Below, one piece after another: positions 8,384-17,020 of a stretch of DNA of 64,000 nt. The DNA comes from Prosthecochloris marina (GTDB taxonomy: Bacteria; Bacteroidota; Chlorobiia; Chlorobiales; Chlorobiaceae), in the NCBI RefSeq assembly GCF_003182595.1, contig NZ_PDNZ01000001.1, positions 372,001-436,000 on the forward strand, given 5' to 3'. The notes beneath the pieces are model-generated. The model ran no database searches, was not told where the DNA came from, and worked only from the letters and a program-made list of their open reading frames with translations. A program made the position numbers and the translations under genes. Numbering within the stretch: the first letter of the stretch is position 1; each line of letters begins with the position of its first letter.

Positions 8384-9874
8384 ATGCTACAAACATGGAA
8401 AAAAGAATGGTTTTCAAATATTCGAGGCGATCTTCTCGCAGGTCTTGTTGTCGCCCTTGCACTTATACCCGAAGCGATCGCCTTCTCGATCATAGCAGGT
8501 GTAGATCCTAAAGTAGGCCTCTATGCGTCGTTCTGCATTTCCGTAGTTGTAGCATTCACCGGAGGAAGACCGGCAATGATATCCGCTGCAACCGGCGCCA
8601 TGGCCCTTTTGATGATAACACTGGTCAAAGAACATGGCCTTCAGTATCTTTTTGCCGCGACGATACTGACCGGGGCTCTGCAAGTCATCGCGGGTTATCT
8701 CAGACTCGGCAGCCTTATGCGATTTGTCTCGCGCTCTGTTGTAACCGGTTTCGTCAATGCTCTTGCCATTTTGATATTCATGGCACAATTGCCCGAGCTG
8801 ACCAATGTCGGCTGGCAGGTTTATGCACTCACTGCTGGCGGCCTCGGTATTATTTATCTCTTCCCGCTCATCCCGTCGATTGGGAAATCAGTTCCATCAC
8901 CATTGGTTTGCATTGTCGTGCTTACCGGAATGTCGATGCTTCTGAACCTCGATATTCGTACCGTAGGAGATATGGGAGCATTGCCCGACACCCTGCCCGT
9001 TTTTCTTCTTCCTCAAATTCCGTTGAATATCGATACCCTCTCTATAATTTTCCCTTACTCAGCGGCACTTGCTGTCGTCGGCCTCCTGGAATCCATGATG
9101 ACAGCAACCATAGTTGATGACCTGACCGATACTTCCAGCGACAAGAATCGTGAATGCAAAGGTCAGGGCATTGCCAATATCACCGCAGGATTGCTGGGGG
9201 GAATGGCAGGGTGCGGAATGATCGGGCAATCGGTTATCAATGTCAAATCAGGAGGCAGAGGACGCCTGTCATCGTTCGTAGCGGGCTTGTTCCTGCTCAT
9301 CATGGTAGTCTTTCTCAGTGATTGGATAAAACAAATACCGATGGCGGCCCTCGTTGCCGTCATGATCATGGTATCAGTAGGCACATTTTCCTGGGACTCA
9401 CTCGTAAAGCTGAAAAAACATCCGCTTTCCACCAATATCGTAATGGCGGCAACCGTCATCGTCGTCGTCACAACCCACAATCTGGCTATCGGAGTCTTTG
9501 TCGGAGTATTACTCGCTTCCCTGTTTTTTGCCAACAAGGTAGGGCATTTCATGGTCGTTAAAAGCCTCGTAAACGAAGCGACCGCATCGAGAACATACAA
9601 GGTAACCGGTCAGGTCTTTTTCGCCTCAGCCGATAAATTTGTCGAAGCTTTCGACTTTAAAGAAGCTCTGGAGAAAGTTATTATTGATCTATCACATGCA
9701 CATTTCTGGGATATCAGCGCGGTTTCGGCCTTCGACAAGGTTGTCATTAAATTCCGGCGCGAAGGAACCCATGTAGAAATTATCGGGATGAACGAAGCCA
9801 GTGCCACCATCGTCGACCGTTTTGGAGTGCACGACAAACCTGAAGAGGTCGAAAAAATTCTTACAAGCCATTAA
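8384..9874 (+). CDS. SulP family anion transporter with STAS domain
   Basis: 496 aa. Some 10-12 hydrophobic segments begin with [19 protein letters not shown] (about residues 16-34), the SulP signature region, followed by [12 protein letters not shown] and [16 protein letters not shown] cytoplasmic STAS domain fills the last 100 residues ([23 protein letters not shown]). The family moves sulfate, bicarbonate or other anions, often coupled to sodium or protons. In an autotroph bicarbonate is as plausible as sulfate; the sequence does not decide. The downstream Usp gene starts 13 bases after the stop, so they form an operon. The start ATG at 8384 follows GAGAGAG. Confidence 0.9.
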   Translation: MLQTWKKEWFSNIRGDLLAGLVVALALIPEAIAFSIIAGVDPKVGLYASFCISVVVAFTGGRPAMISAATGAMALLMITLVKEHGLQYLFAATILTGALQVIAGYLRLGSLMRFVSRSVVTGFVNALAILIFMAQLPELTNVGWQVYALTAGGLGIIYLFPLIPSIGKSVPSPLVCIVVLTGMSMLLNLDIRTVGDMGALPDTLPVFLLPQIPLNIDTLSIIFPYSAALAVVGLLESMMTATIVDDLTDTSSDKNRECKGQGIANITAGLLGGMAGCGMIGQSVINVKSGGRGRLSSFVAGLFLLIMVVFLSDWIKQIPMAALVAVMIMVSVGTFSWDSLVKLKKHPLSTNIVMAATVIVVVTTHNLAIGVFVGVLLASLFFANKVGHFMVVKSLVNEATASRTYKVTGQVFFASADKFVEAFDFKEALEKVIIDLSHAHFWDISAVSAFDKVVIKFRREGTHVEIIGMNEASATIVDRFGVHDKPEEVEKILTSH

Positions 9875-9887
9875 ATAGAAATGTTCC

Positions 9888-10739
9888 ATGACAAAAATTT
9901 TAGCCTGTATCGACGGTTCAGCGGCGGCACCCGCAGTATGTGATGCTGCAACTTGGACCAGCTTGCGTCTCGATGCTCCCTTGACGCTCCTTCATGTACT
10001 TGACCGTTCAGAATACCCGGTAAAAGGCGACCTATCAGGAAATATCGGACTCGGTAGCCGTGAACATCTTCTCGATGAACTTGTCTCCCTGGACGAAAAA
10101 AGAGGACGGCTTGCCCTCGAACATGGAAAACACCTGCTCGAGTCAGCGAAAATCCGCGCAGAAGAAAACGGTGCAGAAAGAATCAACAGACTTCAACGTC
10201 ATGGCAATCTGATTGAAACCTTGCAGGAGATGGAGCCGGACACACGCTTACTGGTCATGGGCAGACAAGGGGAAGCTCATGAAAACAGTGCACATTCAAT
10301 CGGGAGCCATCTTGAGAGTGTGGTACGAACACTTCACCGCCCTATTCTTGTGGTGCTGCCTGATTTCACTCAGCCCCGAAGATTCATGATTGCTTTTGAC
10401 GGCAGTTCTACCGCAAAAAAAGCCTTGGAAATGGTCGGAAGCAGCCCCTTGCTGCAAGGACTGGATTGCCATATAGTCATGGTATGTAACTCCACCGCGG
10501 ACACAGAATCAGAACTTGATGCAGCTTGCAACTATCTTGCCGAAAAAGACTTCAATGTTATAAGAACAATGCTTTCAGGAGAAATAGTTCAGACCTTGCG
10601 CGACTACCAGAAAGAACACGGAATCGATCTGATGGTGATGGGAGCTTACGGACATTCCCGAATCCGTCAATTTCTTGTCGGCAGCAACACAACAAAAATG
10701 GTGAGCTCCAGCGACATACCTCTCCTGCTGCTCCGATAG
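9888..10739 (+). CDS. Tandem universal stress protein (two Usp domains)
   Basis: 283 aa with two Usp alpha/beta domains, about residues 1-150 and 160-283. The second has the complete ATP-binding signature GX2GX9GS (GAYGHSRIRQFLVGS). The first has a related MGRQGEAHENSAHSIGS. UspA-family proteins bind ATP and act in stress adaptation. Linkage to a SulP transporter is a recurrent arrangement in which the Usp protein may modulate the transporter (inference). Cotranscription with sulP is likely from the 13-base spacing. Confidence 0.9.
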   Translation: MTKILACIDGSAAAPAVCDAATWTSLRLDAPLTLLHVLDRSEYPVKGDLSGNIGLGSREHLLDELVSLDEKRGRLALEHGKHLLESAKIRAEENGAERINRLQRHGNLIETLQEMEPDTRLLVMGRQGEAHENSAHSIGSHLESVVRTLHRPILVVLPDFTQPRRFMIAFDGSSTAKKALEMVGSSPLLQGLDCHIVMVCNSTADTESELDAACNYLAEKDFNVIRTMLSGEIVQTLRDYQKEHGIDLMVMGAYGHSRIRQFLVGSNTTKMVSSSDIPLLLLR

Positions 10740-10869
10740 ACCCTCGCAGTCTCATCGAATCAAGCATAAATCTGATTGCAACTCCAATAAAATTCCGAGG
10801 AGCATATCGAAGGTTGCCAAGACATCACGCAAGAATGCCTTCGGTGTTCTTCGGACTCCGAATAAAAAC

Positions 10870-10891
10870 ACCTGCTTTTAAAGCTAATAAA
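10870..10891 (+). repeat. Left copy of 22-bp direct repeat bounding the accessory block
   Basis: These 22 bases, which begin ACCTGCTTTTAAAG, recur exactly and in the same orientation at 18435-18456. The two copies bracket about 7.5 kb of minus-strand accessory genes. The left copy lies 130 bases after the Usp stop codon and just beyond the 3' end of the methyltransferase gene. Such a pair may mark an insertion junction (inference). Confidence 0.7.
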
Positions 10892-10900
10892 CAATATCCC

Positions 10901-11455
10901 CTATTTTCCCTTTTTCAAAATTACGGTTTTGCCAAAGAGTACTTTTGGCCCTTCACAAGCTGTTAACCCTGCTTCCTGAGCTTTTTCCACCTCTTGTCGG
11001 AATGCTTTTGCAGAAACATGAAATGGCGGTTCTACCACCAACATCAACCCGTTTTTTTTGAGGGTGGATTGAATTTCCTTGAAAAACATATCCTGATGAG
11101 GAACTTCGTGAACCACATAGAAAGCTAAAATAAAATCCACCTGCTGAGCTATTCCGATGGTATCCTTTTCGCATTTATGCAATATGATTCGTTCTTCATA
11201 CTCCGTTCCCTGAATCTTCTCCCGCAGCTTCTCGAGCATTCCCTCCTGCAAATCAACAGCGATAATCCGGCCTGACTCCCCAACCATATGAGCCATGTCA
11301 ACAGTGAAAAAACCCGAACCACACCCAAAATCCAACACTGTCATCCCCTCCTTAACATAGGGATGCAGAATCTTTTGAGAGTCCTGAAGCCACTTTCGAA
11401 ATCCAGTATCAAGGCTTCCCGATCTTTCAACCGGACATACACGATTGTTTCCCAT
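10901..11455 (-). CDS. Class I SAM-dependent methyltransferase
   Basis: About 184 aa from the ATG at 11455 (MGNNRVCPVERSGSLD). The open frame extends further upstream, but those residues overlap the previous gene region and look non-coding. Motif I is VLDFGCGSGFFTVDMA and motif II is IIAVDLQEGML. An FYVVHEVPHQDMFF segment replaces the usual post-I region, and LMLVVEPPFHVS follows. This resembles the UbiE/Methyltransf_25-type enzymes often found beside metal-resistance or quinone genes; the substrate is unknown. Twenty-two bases separate it from the upstream GNAT gene, so the two are probably cotranscribed. Last gene of the repeat-bounded block. Confidence 0.78.
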   Translation of the reverse strand: MGNNRVCPVERSGSLDTGFRKWLQDSQKILHPYVKEGMTVLDFGCGSGFFTVDMAHMVGESGRIIAVDLQEGMLEKLREKIQGTEYEERIILHKCEKDTIGIAQQVDFILAFYVVHEVPHQDMFFKEIQSTLKKNGLMLVVEPPFHVSAKAFRQEVEKAQEAGLTACEGPKVLFGKTVILKKGK

Positions 11456-11477
11456 ATCAATTAACGAACATCTTGAT

Positions 11478-12260
11478 TCATGATATGTTATGTATCTGAA
11501 GCTTTCCAACAATTTTATCAAATCGACTATCCATACAAACACCTATATCTGTTGTAATGAATTTGCCATCCAGAAAAAGACTGAATATCGTAGCCGGTGT
11601 CGGAGCGGATTGAGCCTGTTCCATTGTTCCCAGCTTGATCACTTTAAGAGGCAGATTCCGCTTATTTGCCGTTTCAACCAATGGCTCTTTGACATAGCAT
11701 TCAGAATAGGGACATCTGTTGGAATAATAAACAACGATGCCTTTCTTTATAGAGCAAGTGCCACTTTTAACAGAATCTTTAAAACATGGCCGGTTTTTCG
11801 TTTTTTTGAAATCCATCGAGATCAAACTAAAGCCGGAAGAGATGCTTTCGCAAATTTCGAAACCTTGGCTCAACAACCACTTGGTATCGCTCATGAAATG
11901 GAATTTCTTGGTTCCGACCACCGTTACAAGACCATTTTTCCCCTGACTTTTCGCTTCCCTGACAACCTCTTTCAGCAGAGCTTTACCGTGCCCCTTGCCC
12001 TTGTATCTCCCTGAAACCCAGAAACACCCAATCACCATGTAATGAGGTGCCGTCACCGGCACCCATGCTTTTTCTGCCGGACCGTATTCGATAAAAACTT
12101 TTGCACGCTCTGCAAGACGTCGAAAGATATAACCATTATCGAATTCTCCTGCCAACCACTGCTTTTTGAGCCGGTAACCTTCTGAACACTTTTTATCCGA
12201 AAAAGCACAACAAATATGCTCACCTTCGATACTTTCCTTCGTCAAATTAACATATGCCAT
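11478..12260 (-). CDS. GNAT acetyltransferase fused to a YoaP/thioredoxin-like domain
   Basis: 260 aa. Residues 1-150 form a GNAT fold with acetyl-CoA-binding motif A (FWVSGRYKGKGHGKALLKEV, R/QxxGxG/A type). Residues 170-260 start with a beta-strand and GIVVYYSNRCPYSECYV, which has a CX4C pair, then a PTPATIF segment resembling the cis-proline loop of thioredoxin folds. This two-domain layout matches the YoaP family of N-acetyltransferases. Acceptor substrate unknown. It starts at the ATG at 12260; no strong ribosome site is visible. The following methyltransferase is only 22 bases downstream. Confidence 0.78.
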   Translation of the reverse strand: MAYVNLTKESIEGEHICCAFSDKKCSEGYRLKKQWLAGEFDNGYIFRRLAERAKVFIEYGPAEKAWVPVTAPHYMVIGCFWVSGRYKGKGHGKALLKEVVREAKSQGKNGLVTVVGTKKFHFMSDTKWLLSQGFEICESISSGFSLISMDFKKTKNRPCFKDSVKSGTCSIKKGIVVYYSNRCPYSECYVKEPLVETANKRNLPLKVIKLGTMEQAQSAPTPATIFSLFLDGKFITTDIGVCMDSRFDKIVGKLQIHNIS

Positions 12261-12390
12261 TGTAACGTTTTTTACCTTCTCGAAATAGCTGACGTAAGGG
12301 CCGAGGCTTTCAATGTAGCGATCAAATCGGTCGGCAAATTAACTTTAAGAGATACCCTAAGCTCAATGAAGCGGCCTTGCTTTTATTTTT

Positions 12391-12978
12391 TTAACACGAA
12401 GAGGAAAACAGTCTTCGACCTATAGCTTCTCCAGATTTTAGACAAACATCCGGATCTGATTGAAAGAGTAGTTCAGATGTTAAAACCGGTGCGCCGCAAT
12501 AATCGAAAATACCGTGATTAATCTGAGTTTTCATAGCACCGTAATATCCATGTCTTGCATAAGTGCGCATATCCGCTCCTGCAATGGAGACAATATGAAC
12601 AGGCAAATGTCGCATCTTTTTTACAAGTCTCTCAGAGGAGGTGTCATCGTAAGCCCAACCATTTGTGAAAACACGATCGATCCATCCTTTTAACAAGGCC
12701 GGAAACGACCACCAATAAACAGGATGAACCAGCACAAGTGCGTCAGCGCGGCTGATTCTTCCCTGTTCGGCAATAATATCGGGGGTAGGATCAGCTTCTC
12801 TATGCAGAATGGAAATATCTTGCACTGTAAAACAGGGATCAAACCCTTCGGCGGCAAGATCAGCAATTTCTGAAGTGTTATCTTTGTCAGCTGCAGAAAC
12901 CCCTTTAACGATCTGCGATGCAATACTATGTGTCAGTGATTTTGGATTTGGATGAGCAATAACAATGAGGGCATGCAT
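12391..12978 (-). CDS. NAD(P)H:quinone reductase-type flavodoxin-fold protein
   Basis: 195 aa from the ATG at 12978, set by an excellent ribosome site (GAGGAG, about 7 bases upstream). The frame is open further upstream, but that part overlaps the S41 protease gene. The N-terminus MHALIVIAHPNPKSLTHSIA is the FMN phosphate-binding loop of the NQO1/MdaB/KefF group. LVLVHPVYWWSFPALLKGWIDRVF is the classic second signature. It should carry out two-electron reduction of quinones or other acceptors with NAD(P)H and FAD/FMN. The neighbouring genes are unrelated. Confidence 0.87.
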   Translation of the reverse strand: MHALIVIAHPNPKSLTHSIASQIVKGVSAADKDNTSEIADLAAEGFDPCFTVQDISILHREADPTPDIIAEQGRISRADALVLVHPVYWWSFPALLKGWIDRVFTNGWAYDDTSSERLVKKMRHLPVHIVSIAGADMRTYARHGYYGAMKTQINHGIFDYCGAPVLTSELLFQSDPDVCLKSGEAIGRRLFSSSC

Positions 12979-13039
12979 GCGTTTACTCCTCGAGATTTGG
13001 TTTGCAATAATCTTGAGCGACTGGTAGTTCGGCTGCAGG

Positions 13040-14290
13040 TCACTTAGCGCGTTTATTCTCATTCGAGAGTTCATCAACAAGATACTCAACAGCTTTCTCA
13101 AGTTGCAAATCGTGTCCAGAGCAATACCGAATATCAAACGGGACTTCAATATCTGGCGCAACCCCAACCCCTTCCAAGTTGACTCCATCGATGCGAAAAC
13201 TCTGCACAGCAAGAAAGAGCATATCGTTATTGGATAAGGGAAATAGACGTCCTCCGAGAGTCTTCCCTGGCGTCCGCTCTCCGATTACAGTTACCATGGG
13301 ATAATTCTTGGCACCGAATGCAAGTAACTCCTTTCCACTTCGGCTAAATGCATTCACTAAATAGACAGCCGGTTTTCTCCATTGCGAATCGACAGTGGAT
13401 TTCCTTCCATCTCTGTCAATGGTCTCAATGGTTGGAATATTCCGATTAAAAATGTTGAGATAATACGGCCATGCCCCCCCCAAGCCATACCGTAAATCAA
13501 TGATCAAGGCATCCGCCTTTTTTAGCGCTCCCCATGCAATAGCATCGAGTAATCCCTTATGGTACTCGTCTCCCGCATAGGAATAGATGTGAATATAACC
13601 AATGTGATTTCCCGCTCTTTCTATAATACGGATACTGGCTTTTTGTGCATCCAGCATTTCTTGTTTGGGATTGACAAGAACTGGTTTCATAACGATTTTG
13701 AAAGGCTCGGCCTGCTCCTTTCTTCTGATCTCAAACGAGACATCGGTCCCTACAAGCGGACGCAAAGAAGCGATTGGTGTATAAGGATTTCCATTGACAG
13801 ACAAGATCTCATCACCTTTCAACAGTCCGGCTTTTTCGGCAATGCTTTCAGAAAAGACAGAAACAACATATACCCGTTCTTTGAAAGATTGAGTCATAAT
13901 GCCGACCGTAGGATATAGCAAGTCCTGGTCCTGAAACAGAGCTCCAATGTCCGGGGACTCAGAAAATAGCGCGGATAAATGAAAATATTCATAATCCTCT
14001 GGCGTTAAATAATAAGTATGGGAAGCGTTCAACTCTCGAAGCATGGCATTCACGAGAGCAGAAAATGCTTTTCGGGTAGAAACTTGCGGCAGCTTCTTGC
14101 GATAAGTATTTTTGATGGCCGGGAAATCCTGATTAATCCGGACAGAATCATAAAAATGTTCTTCGACGATCTCGACTATCTCCTCGAATAGATCAGAGTA
14201 GGAGTATAGTGCCTTTGCTGAGGCCTCAGAAGATACTCCTAAAAACATCAGACACGCGCTGATTGCCAGAATAATGCCCCGATTTTTCAT
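13040..14290 (-). CDS. S41 family (C-terminal processing) peptidase, exported
   Basis: 416 aa. A signal peptide (MKNRGIILAISACLMFLG, cleavage near ASA-KA) directs it to the periplasm. A PDZ-like domain spans about residues 140-205 (FSESIAEKAGLLKGDEILSVNG). The S41 catalytic domain follows with ALIIDLRYGLGG, VNAFSRSGKELLAFG (the nucleophile serine is expected in FSRSGKE) and VIGERTPGKTLGG. Unlike Ctp proteases of the Prc type it has a longer N-terminal helical region, as in tricorn-like or retinol-binding-like S41 members. Length and order are normal. Substrates unknown. Confidence 0.85.
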   Translation of the reverse strand: MKNRGIILAISACLMFLGVSSEASAKALYSYSDLFEEIVEIVEEHFYDSVRINQDFPAIKNTYRKKLPQVSTRKAFSALVNAMLRELNASHTYYLTPEDYEYFHLSALFSESPDIGALFQDQDLLYPTVGIMTQSFKERVYVVSVFSESIAEKAGLLKGDEILSVNGNPYTPIASLRPLVGTDVSFEIRRKEQAEPFKIVMKPVLVNPKQEMLDAQKASIRIIERAGNHIGYIHIYSYAGDEYHKGLLDAIAWGALKKADALIIDLRYGLGGAWPYYLNIFNRNIPTIETIDRDGRKSTVDSQWRKPAVYLVNAFSRSGKELLAFGAKNYPMVTVIGERTPGKTLGGRLFPLSNNDMLFLAVQSFRIDGVNLEGVGVAPDIEVPFDIRYCSGHDLQLEKAVEYLVDELSNENKRAK

Positions 14291-14500
14291 TGTATGTTTC
14301 TTTGTTGTCCCTAACGTCCCTCTTAAGCAGTGGATCCACTACGCCCCATGTGATTGTCAGACTTTAATTTCTTACTGTGTTGCGCAATGAATGCATCGGC
14401 CACCAGACGCAGTACCATCAATGGCTATCTGTTCAATAATTCTGAATAGAAATGCTTTTTGCAAAATCCGCTTGGCTCCCGCATCCGCCTTATTGCTTTG

Positions 14501-14983
14501 TCAGCTTCCGAACGCTCGCCACATCGCGAACAACAACGGGACACTTGCAGCCAAGGTTAATACAACAATAGGTCCGATGACATAGAACTTTCTTCTGTCA
14601 ACAAACCCACCCTGAATCGATTTATATAACACCAGCGATGCGGTCGGTAGCACCATCAAAACAGCGGTTCCTGTACCCGGAGCGTATTCTTGTACCAGGA
14701 TAGAAGTCAATATATGGGGAAAGAATACATTAAGGAACATTGCAAAAGCGTACCCCGTGAAGAAATATGTCCAAAGCCCTTTTTTTCCACTCCGAATCGA
14801 AAGGTAAAAAGATAGGTAAGCAAGTACGGTAAGGAACACAACAGCAAAGGTGAACTCCGACGATGAAACTTCTATACCTACTGGATTAGACCACGAAGGA
14901 AGGAAAAGAGCTTCTTCGATATTATGCATCGTTACTGCAACTATGAATAACAATGCGCAAGTTTTGAAATTCAACCTTGACAT
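14501..14983 (-). CDS. HXXEE domain membrane protein
   Basis: 160 aa with four or five hydrophobic helices. The motif HNIEEALFLP near residue 20 is the HXXEE signature that names this family; function unknown. A decayed second copy of its N-terminal region lies immediately upstream (15091-15160). No ribosome site of note. About 210 bases separate it from the downstream S41 gene; that spacer holds a 12-bp perfect palindrome (AGTGGATCCACT, about 14330-14341). Confidence 0.78.
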   Translation of the reverse strand: MSRLNFKTCALLFIVAVTMHNIEEALFLPSWSNPVGIEVSSSEFTFAVVFLTVLAYLSFYLSIRSGKKGLWTYFFTGYAFAMFLNVFFPHILTSILVQEYAPGTGTAVLMVLPTASLVLYKSIQGGFVDRRKFYVIGPIVVLTLAASVPLLFAMWRAFGS

Positions 14984-15090
14984 GACTACTGCTCATTGGA
15001 AGCTACTATTAAGCAAAGGGTCCGGATGGATAAAATACGGATGTCTTGTTATGTATTTTCTGCCTTTCGATAGGATAATATTGGACAATG

Positions 15091-15160
15091 AAAAATCTAT
15101 CACGAACGGATTACACCGTGAAGGAAAAGAGCCCTCTCGGTATTATGCATTGATTTCTCT
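15091..15160 (-). pseudogene. Remnant of a second HXXEE gene
   Basis: Read on the minus strand, this stretch matches the start region of the intact HXXEE gene at about 14880-14940, including the ATGCATAATA...GCTCTTTTCCTT core. It translates as MHNTERALFLHGVIRS and then meets a stop. Relative to the intact gene it has lost four bases and the second Glu of the motif is gone. It ends against the stop codon of the DUF3788 gene. It looks like the residue of a tandem duplication or of recombination between two related genes. Confidence 0.6.
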
Positions 15161-15161
15161 A

Positions 15162-15587
15162 TTACTTGGCCTTGATTTTGAATTGCATTACAATGTCCAT
15201 ATCCTTGAGAATATGATGATCTCGTATCTCAAAGATACATGGCTTTGATTTACCTACATTCCTGGTTTTCTTTATCCGTTCTTTCATCTCTTTATCGATG
15301 GGAAGCGTATATATCTGTTCTATAAGTCTTTCCGGGAAGTAGACCGTCGCCTGCATGTAACCTTTCCAGGCAGACATCCATACAATTGTTTTTTTCTTTT
15401 TCTGAACTTTACATAGCCAAGCCCTGGCATCGTTATAGTATCTCCATTCATACTGCATCTGGTGCCGGTCATAGAGGCCCAGCAACTCACAATAGGCTGC
15501 ATAAGACTTCCCCAGTACGGTTTTCAATAGTCGTTCATCCGGGTAAAGAGATTTGTCGGTAAGTTCAATGTTGCTTATTGTTTCCAT
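15162..15587 (-). CDS. DUF3788 family protein
   Basis: 141 aa. The pattern LLKTVLGKSYAAYCELLGLY, then EWRYYNDARAWLCKVQKKKKTIVWMS, matches the DUF3788 family as I remember it. Members are small soluble proteins of unknown function, some related in fold to YdhG/DUF1801 proteins. Its ATG begins directly after the stop of the upstream gene (zero spacing), so the two are translationally linked. Common in mobile or accessory gene sets. Confidence 0.72.
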   Translation of the reverse strand: METISNIELTDKSLYPDERLLKTVLGKSYAAYCELLGLYDRHQMQYEWRYYNDARAWLCKVQKKKKTIVWMSAWKGYMQATVYFPERLIEQIYTLPIDKEMKERIKKTRNVGKSKPCIFEIRDHHILKDMDIVMQFKIKAK

Positions 15588-16175
15588 TTATGGCACCCAT
15601 GTGATAATACCTTCATTTTGGTTTTGCTTCTCCCATCGCCAAAATCCCTCTATACTGCGAACACCATCCTCAATTACAGCTTTGTATATTTGAATAGACA
15701 TAACCTTTTTATCGGTTGGAATTGCTTTTTTTATTCGAAGAATTGCCTCACGAGTCTCTTTTGTTAAAACTTTAGAAATACGTTCAGCCACTCTCTCAAA
15801 ATAACCGGCATAGGGTGACTCGTTTAATATATGAATCATGTCTATCTGCCATGAATTGCCGTTTTGATCATCATAAAAAGCATGCCACTCAATGCACTTA
15901 TCTTCGGCATCCAGTAAGTTTGAATAACTAACGGTTTTAATACGCTTGTTTTCTGCAAGTCCGGATATCGCTAAAAAGCTATCGGAAAGATTGAATGGGT
16001 TTGTATAAATATGAAAATCGATGTCTCGATTATTTATCAGTAAGCCTGTTTTAAGTGAGCCGACAAGATTAATGGTTGCCCCAATAGAAGACCAATGATT
16101 GATTACACCGGTCTCATCAATGACAGACCAAGCTTCTTCTTCTATTTGTTTTGCCGTCTCCAAAATATCTTCCAT
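15588..16175 (-). CDS. Nucleotidyltransferase-fold protein, function unknown
   Basis: 195 aa. The segment LVGSLKTGLLINNRDIDFHIYT has the GS...DxD arrangement of the nucleotidyltransferase superfamily. A later IEWHAFYDD/WQIDMIHI could supply the third acidic residue. No exact family name is justified. AAA-, ATT- and GAT-rich codon use, also in the next two genes upstream, suggests a different origin from the surrounding housekeeping genes. Directly abuts the DUF3788 gene. The 108 bases upstream hold imperfect inverted repeats but no feature I can name. Confidence 0.65.
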   Translation of the reverse strand: MEDILETAKQIEEEAWSVIDETGVINHWSSIGATINLVGSLKTGLLINNRDIDFHIYTNPFNLSDSFLAISGLAENKRIKTVSYSNLLDAEDKCIEWHAFYDDQNGNSWQIDMIHILNESPYAGYFERVAERISKVLTKETREAILRIKKAIPTDKKVMSIQIYKAVIEDGVRSIEGFWRWEKQNQNEGIITWVP

Positions 16176-16283
16176 GAATTTTAACTCCTTCAGTTCGAAG
16201 TCGAACGCTTAACCCAGGGTTTTCGAAGTGCGAAGCAAGGAACGAACTCAGCTTTTGCAAACCCCGTAGCGTGATGTCATCTA

Positions 16284-17009
16284 TTACTTATTTCCAATAA
16301 CAGTTATTAAACCATTTTCAACCGTTGAATCTATTTTTTCAAAGCCGCATTGCGATAATTGAGCGTTTACCCAATCTTCCGACAAACGTAATTTTCGGTA
16401 GAAACTCTTAAAAAGCTCCCATACTCCGGATGATTTTTTATATACGAGATCATGAACCTTCACTTTTTCAAGCTCATACTCAAGAAAGCATGTGAAAATA
16501 ATAGTATCATCACTTTTGACTGGCAGAAATCTATCTAAATCTTTCAATTCATGAGTTAAGTCTCGAAAAGTTATAATAAATTTTCCACCAGGCTCTAAAA
16601 CTTTAAAAACTTTAGCAAAAAGAGACGTGACTTTTTCTTTTGATTCCAAGTGAACAATTGTATCTGTCATGCAAACGATTAGTTCGGCGTTTGATTTTAC
16701 AACGTTATCGAAATCAATTAAATCCCCTTCTATCGTTCTTATATCAAGCTTTTCCGAATTATCCCTTAGCTCTTGTAAAAGTTTGGCATCTATATCGAAT
16801 GATGTAACAGAATATCCCGCTTCAGCCAAAGGGATCGATTGAAAGCCACAGCCTGCGCCTAAATCAACAGCAATCCCAGAGCCTCTGGGAGCAAGCTTGT
16901 GTTTATTGATAAATTCAATATTACGCTGGATTCCGGCCTCGAACCCACCAAACATCCATGAATAGACATCAGAAAGCACTTCATCATAATGTTCTTTAAC
17001 ACTTGCCAT
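16284..17009 (-). CDS. Class I SAM-dependent methyltransferase
   Basis: 241 aa. Motif I is AVDLGAGCGFQSIPLAEAG, motif II is VTSFDIDAKLL, and IRTIEGDLIDF is the post-II acidic residue region. ELIVCMTDTIVHLESKEKV and LEPGGKFIITFRDLTHEL complete the fold. The substrate is unknown. It lies 11 bases downstream of the aadA-like gene and is presumably cotranscribed with it. Noticeably AT-rich. Not recognisable as an rRNA resistance methyltransferase. Confidence 0.78.
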   Translation of the reverse strand: MASVKEHYDEVLSDVYSWMFGGFEAGIQRNIEFINKHKLAPRGSGIAVDLGAGCGFQSIPLAEAGYSVTSFDIDAKLLQELRDNSEKLDIRTIEGDLIDFDNVVKSNAELIVCMTDTIVHLESKEKVTSLFAKVFKVLEPGGKFIITFRDLTHELKDLDRFLPVKSDDTIIFTCFLEYELEKVKVHDLVYKKSSGVWELFKSFYRKLRLSEDWVNAQLSQCGFEKIDSTVENGLITVIGNK

Positions 17010-17020
17010 TTTTTAATCCT

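Noticed and set aside
12979..13039. Possible attC-like hairpin between the S41 and quinone reductase genes
   Set aside because: Arms are short and irregular, and the stretch includes the ribosome site of the next gene.
12979..13212. N-terminal extension of the quinone reductase frame
   Set aside because: It overlaps the S41 protease gene, and the strong ribosome site before 12978 marks the real start.
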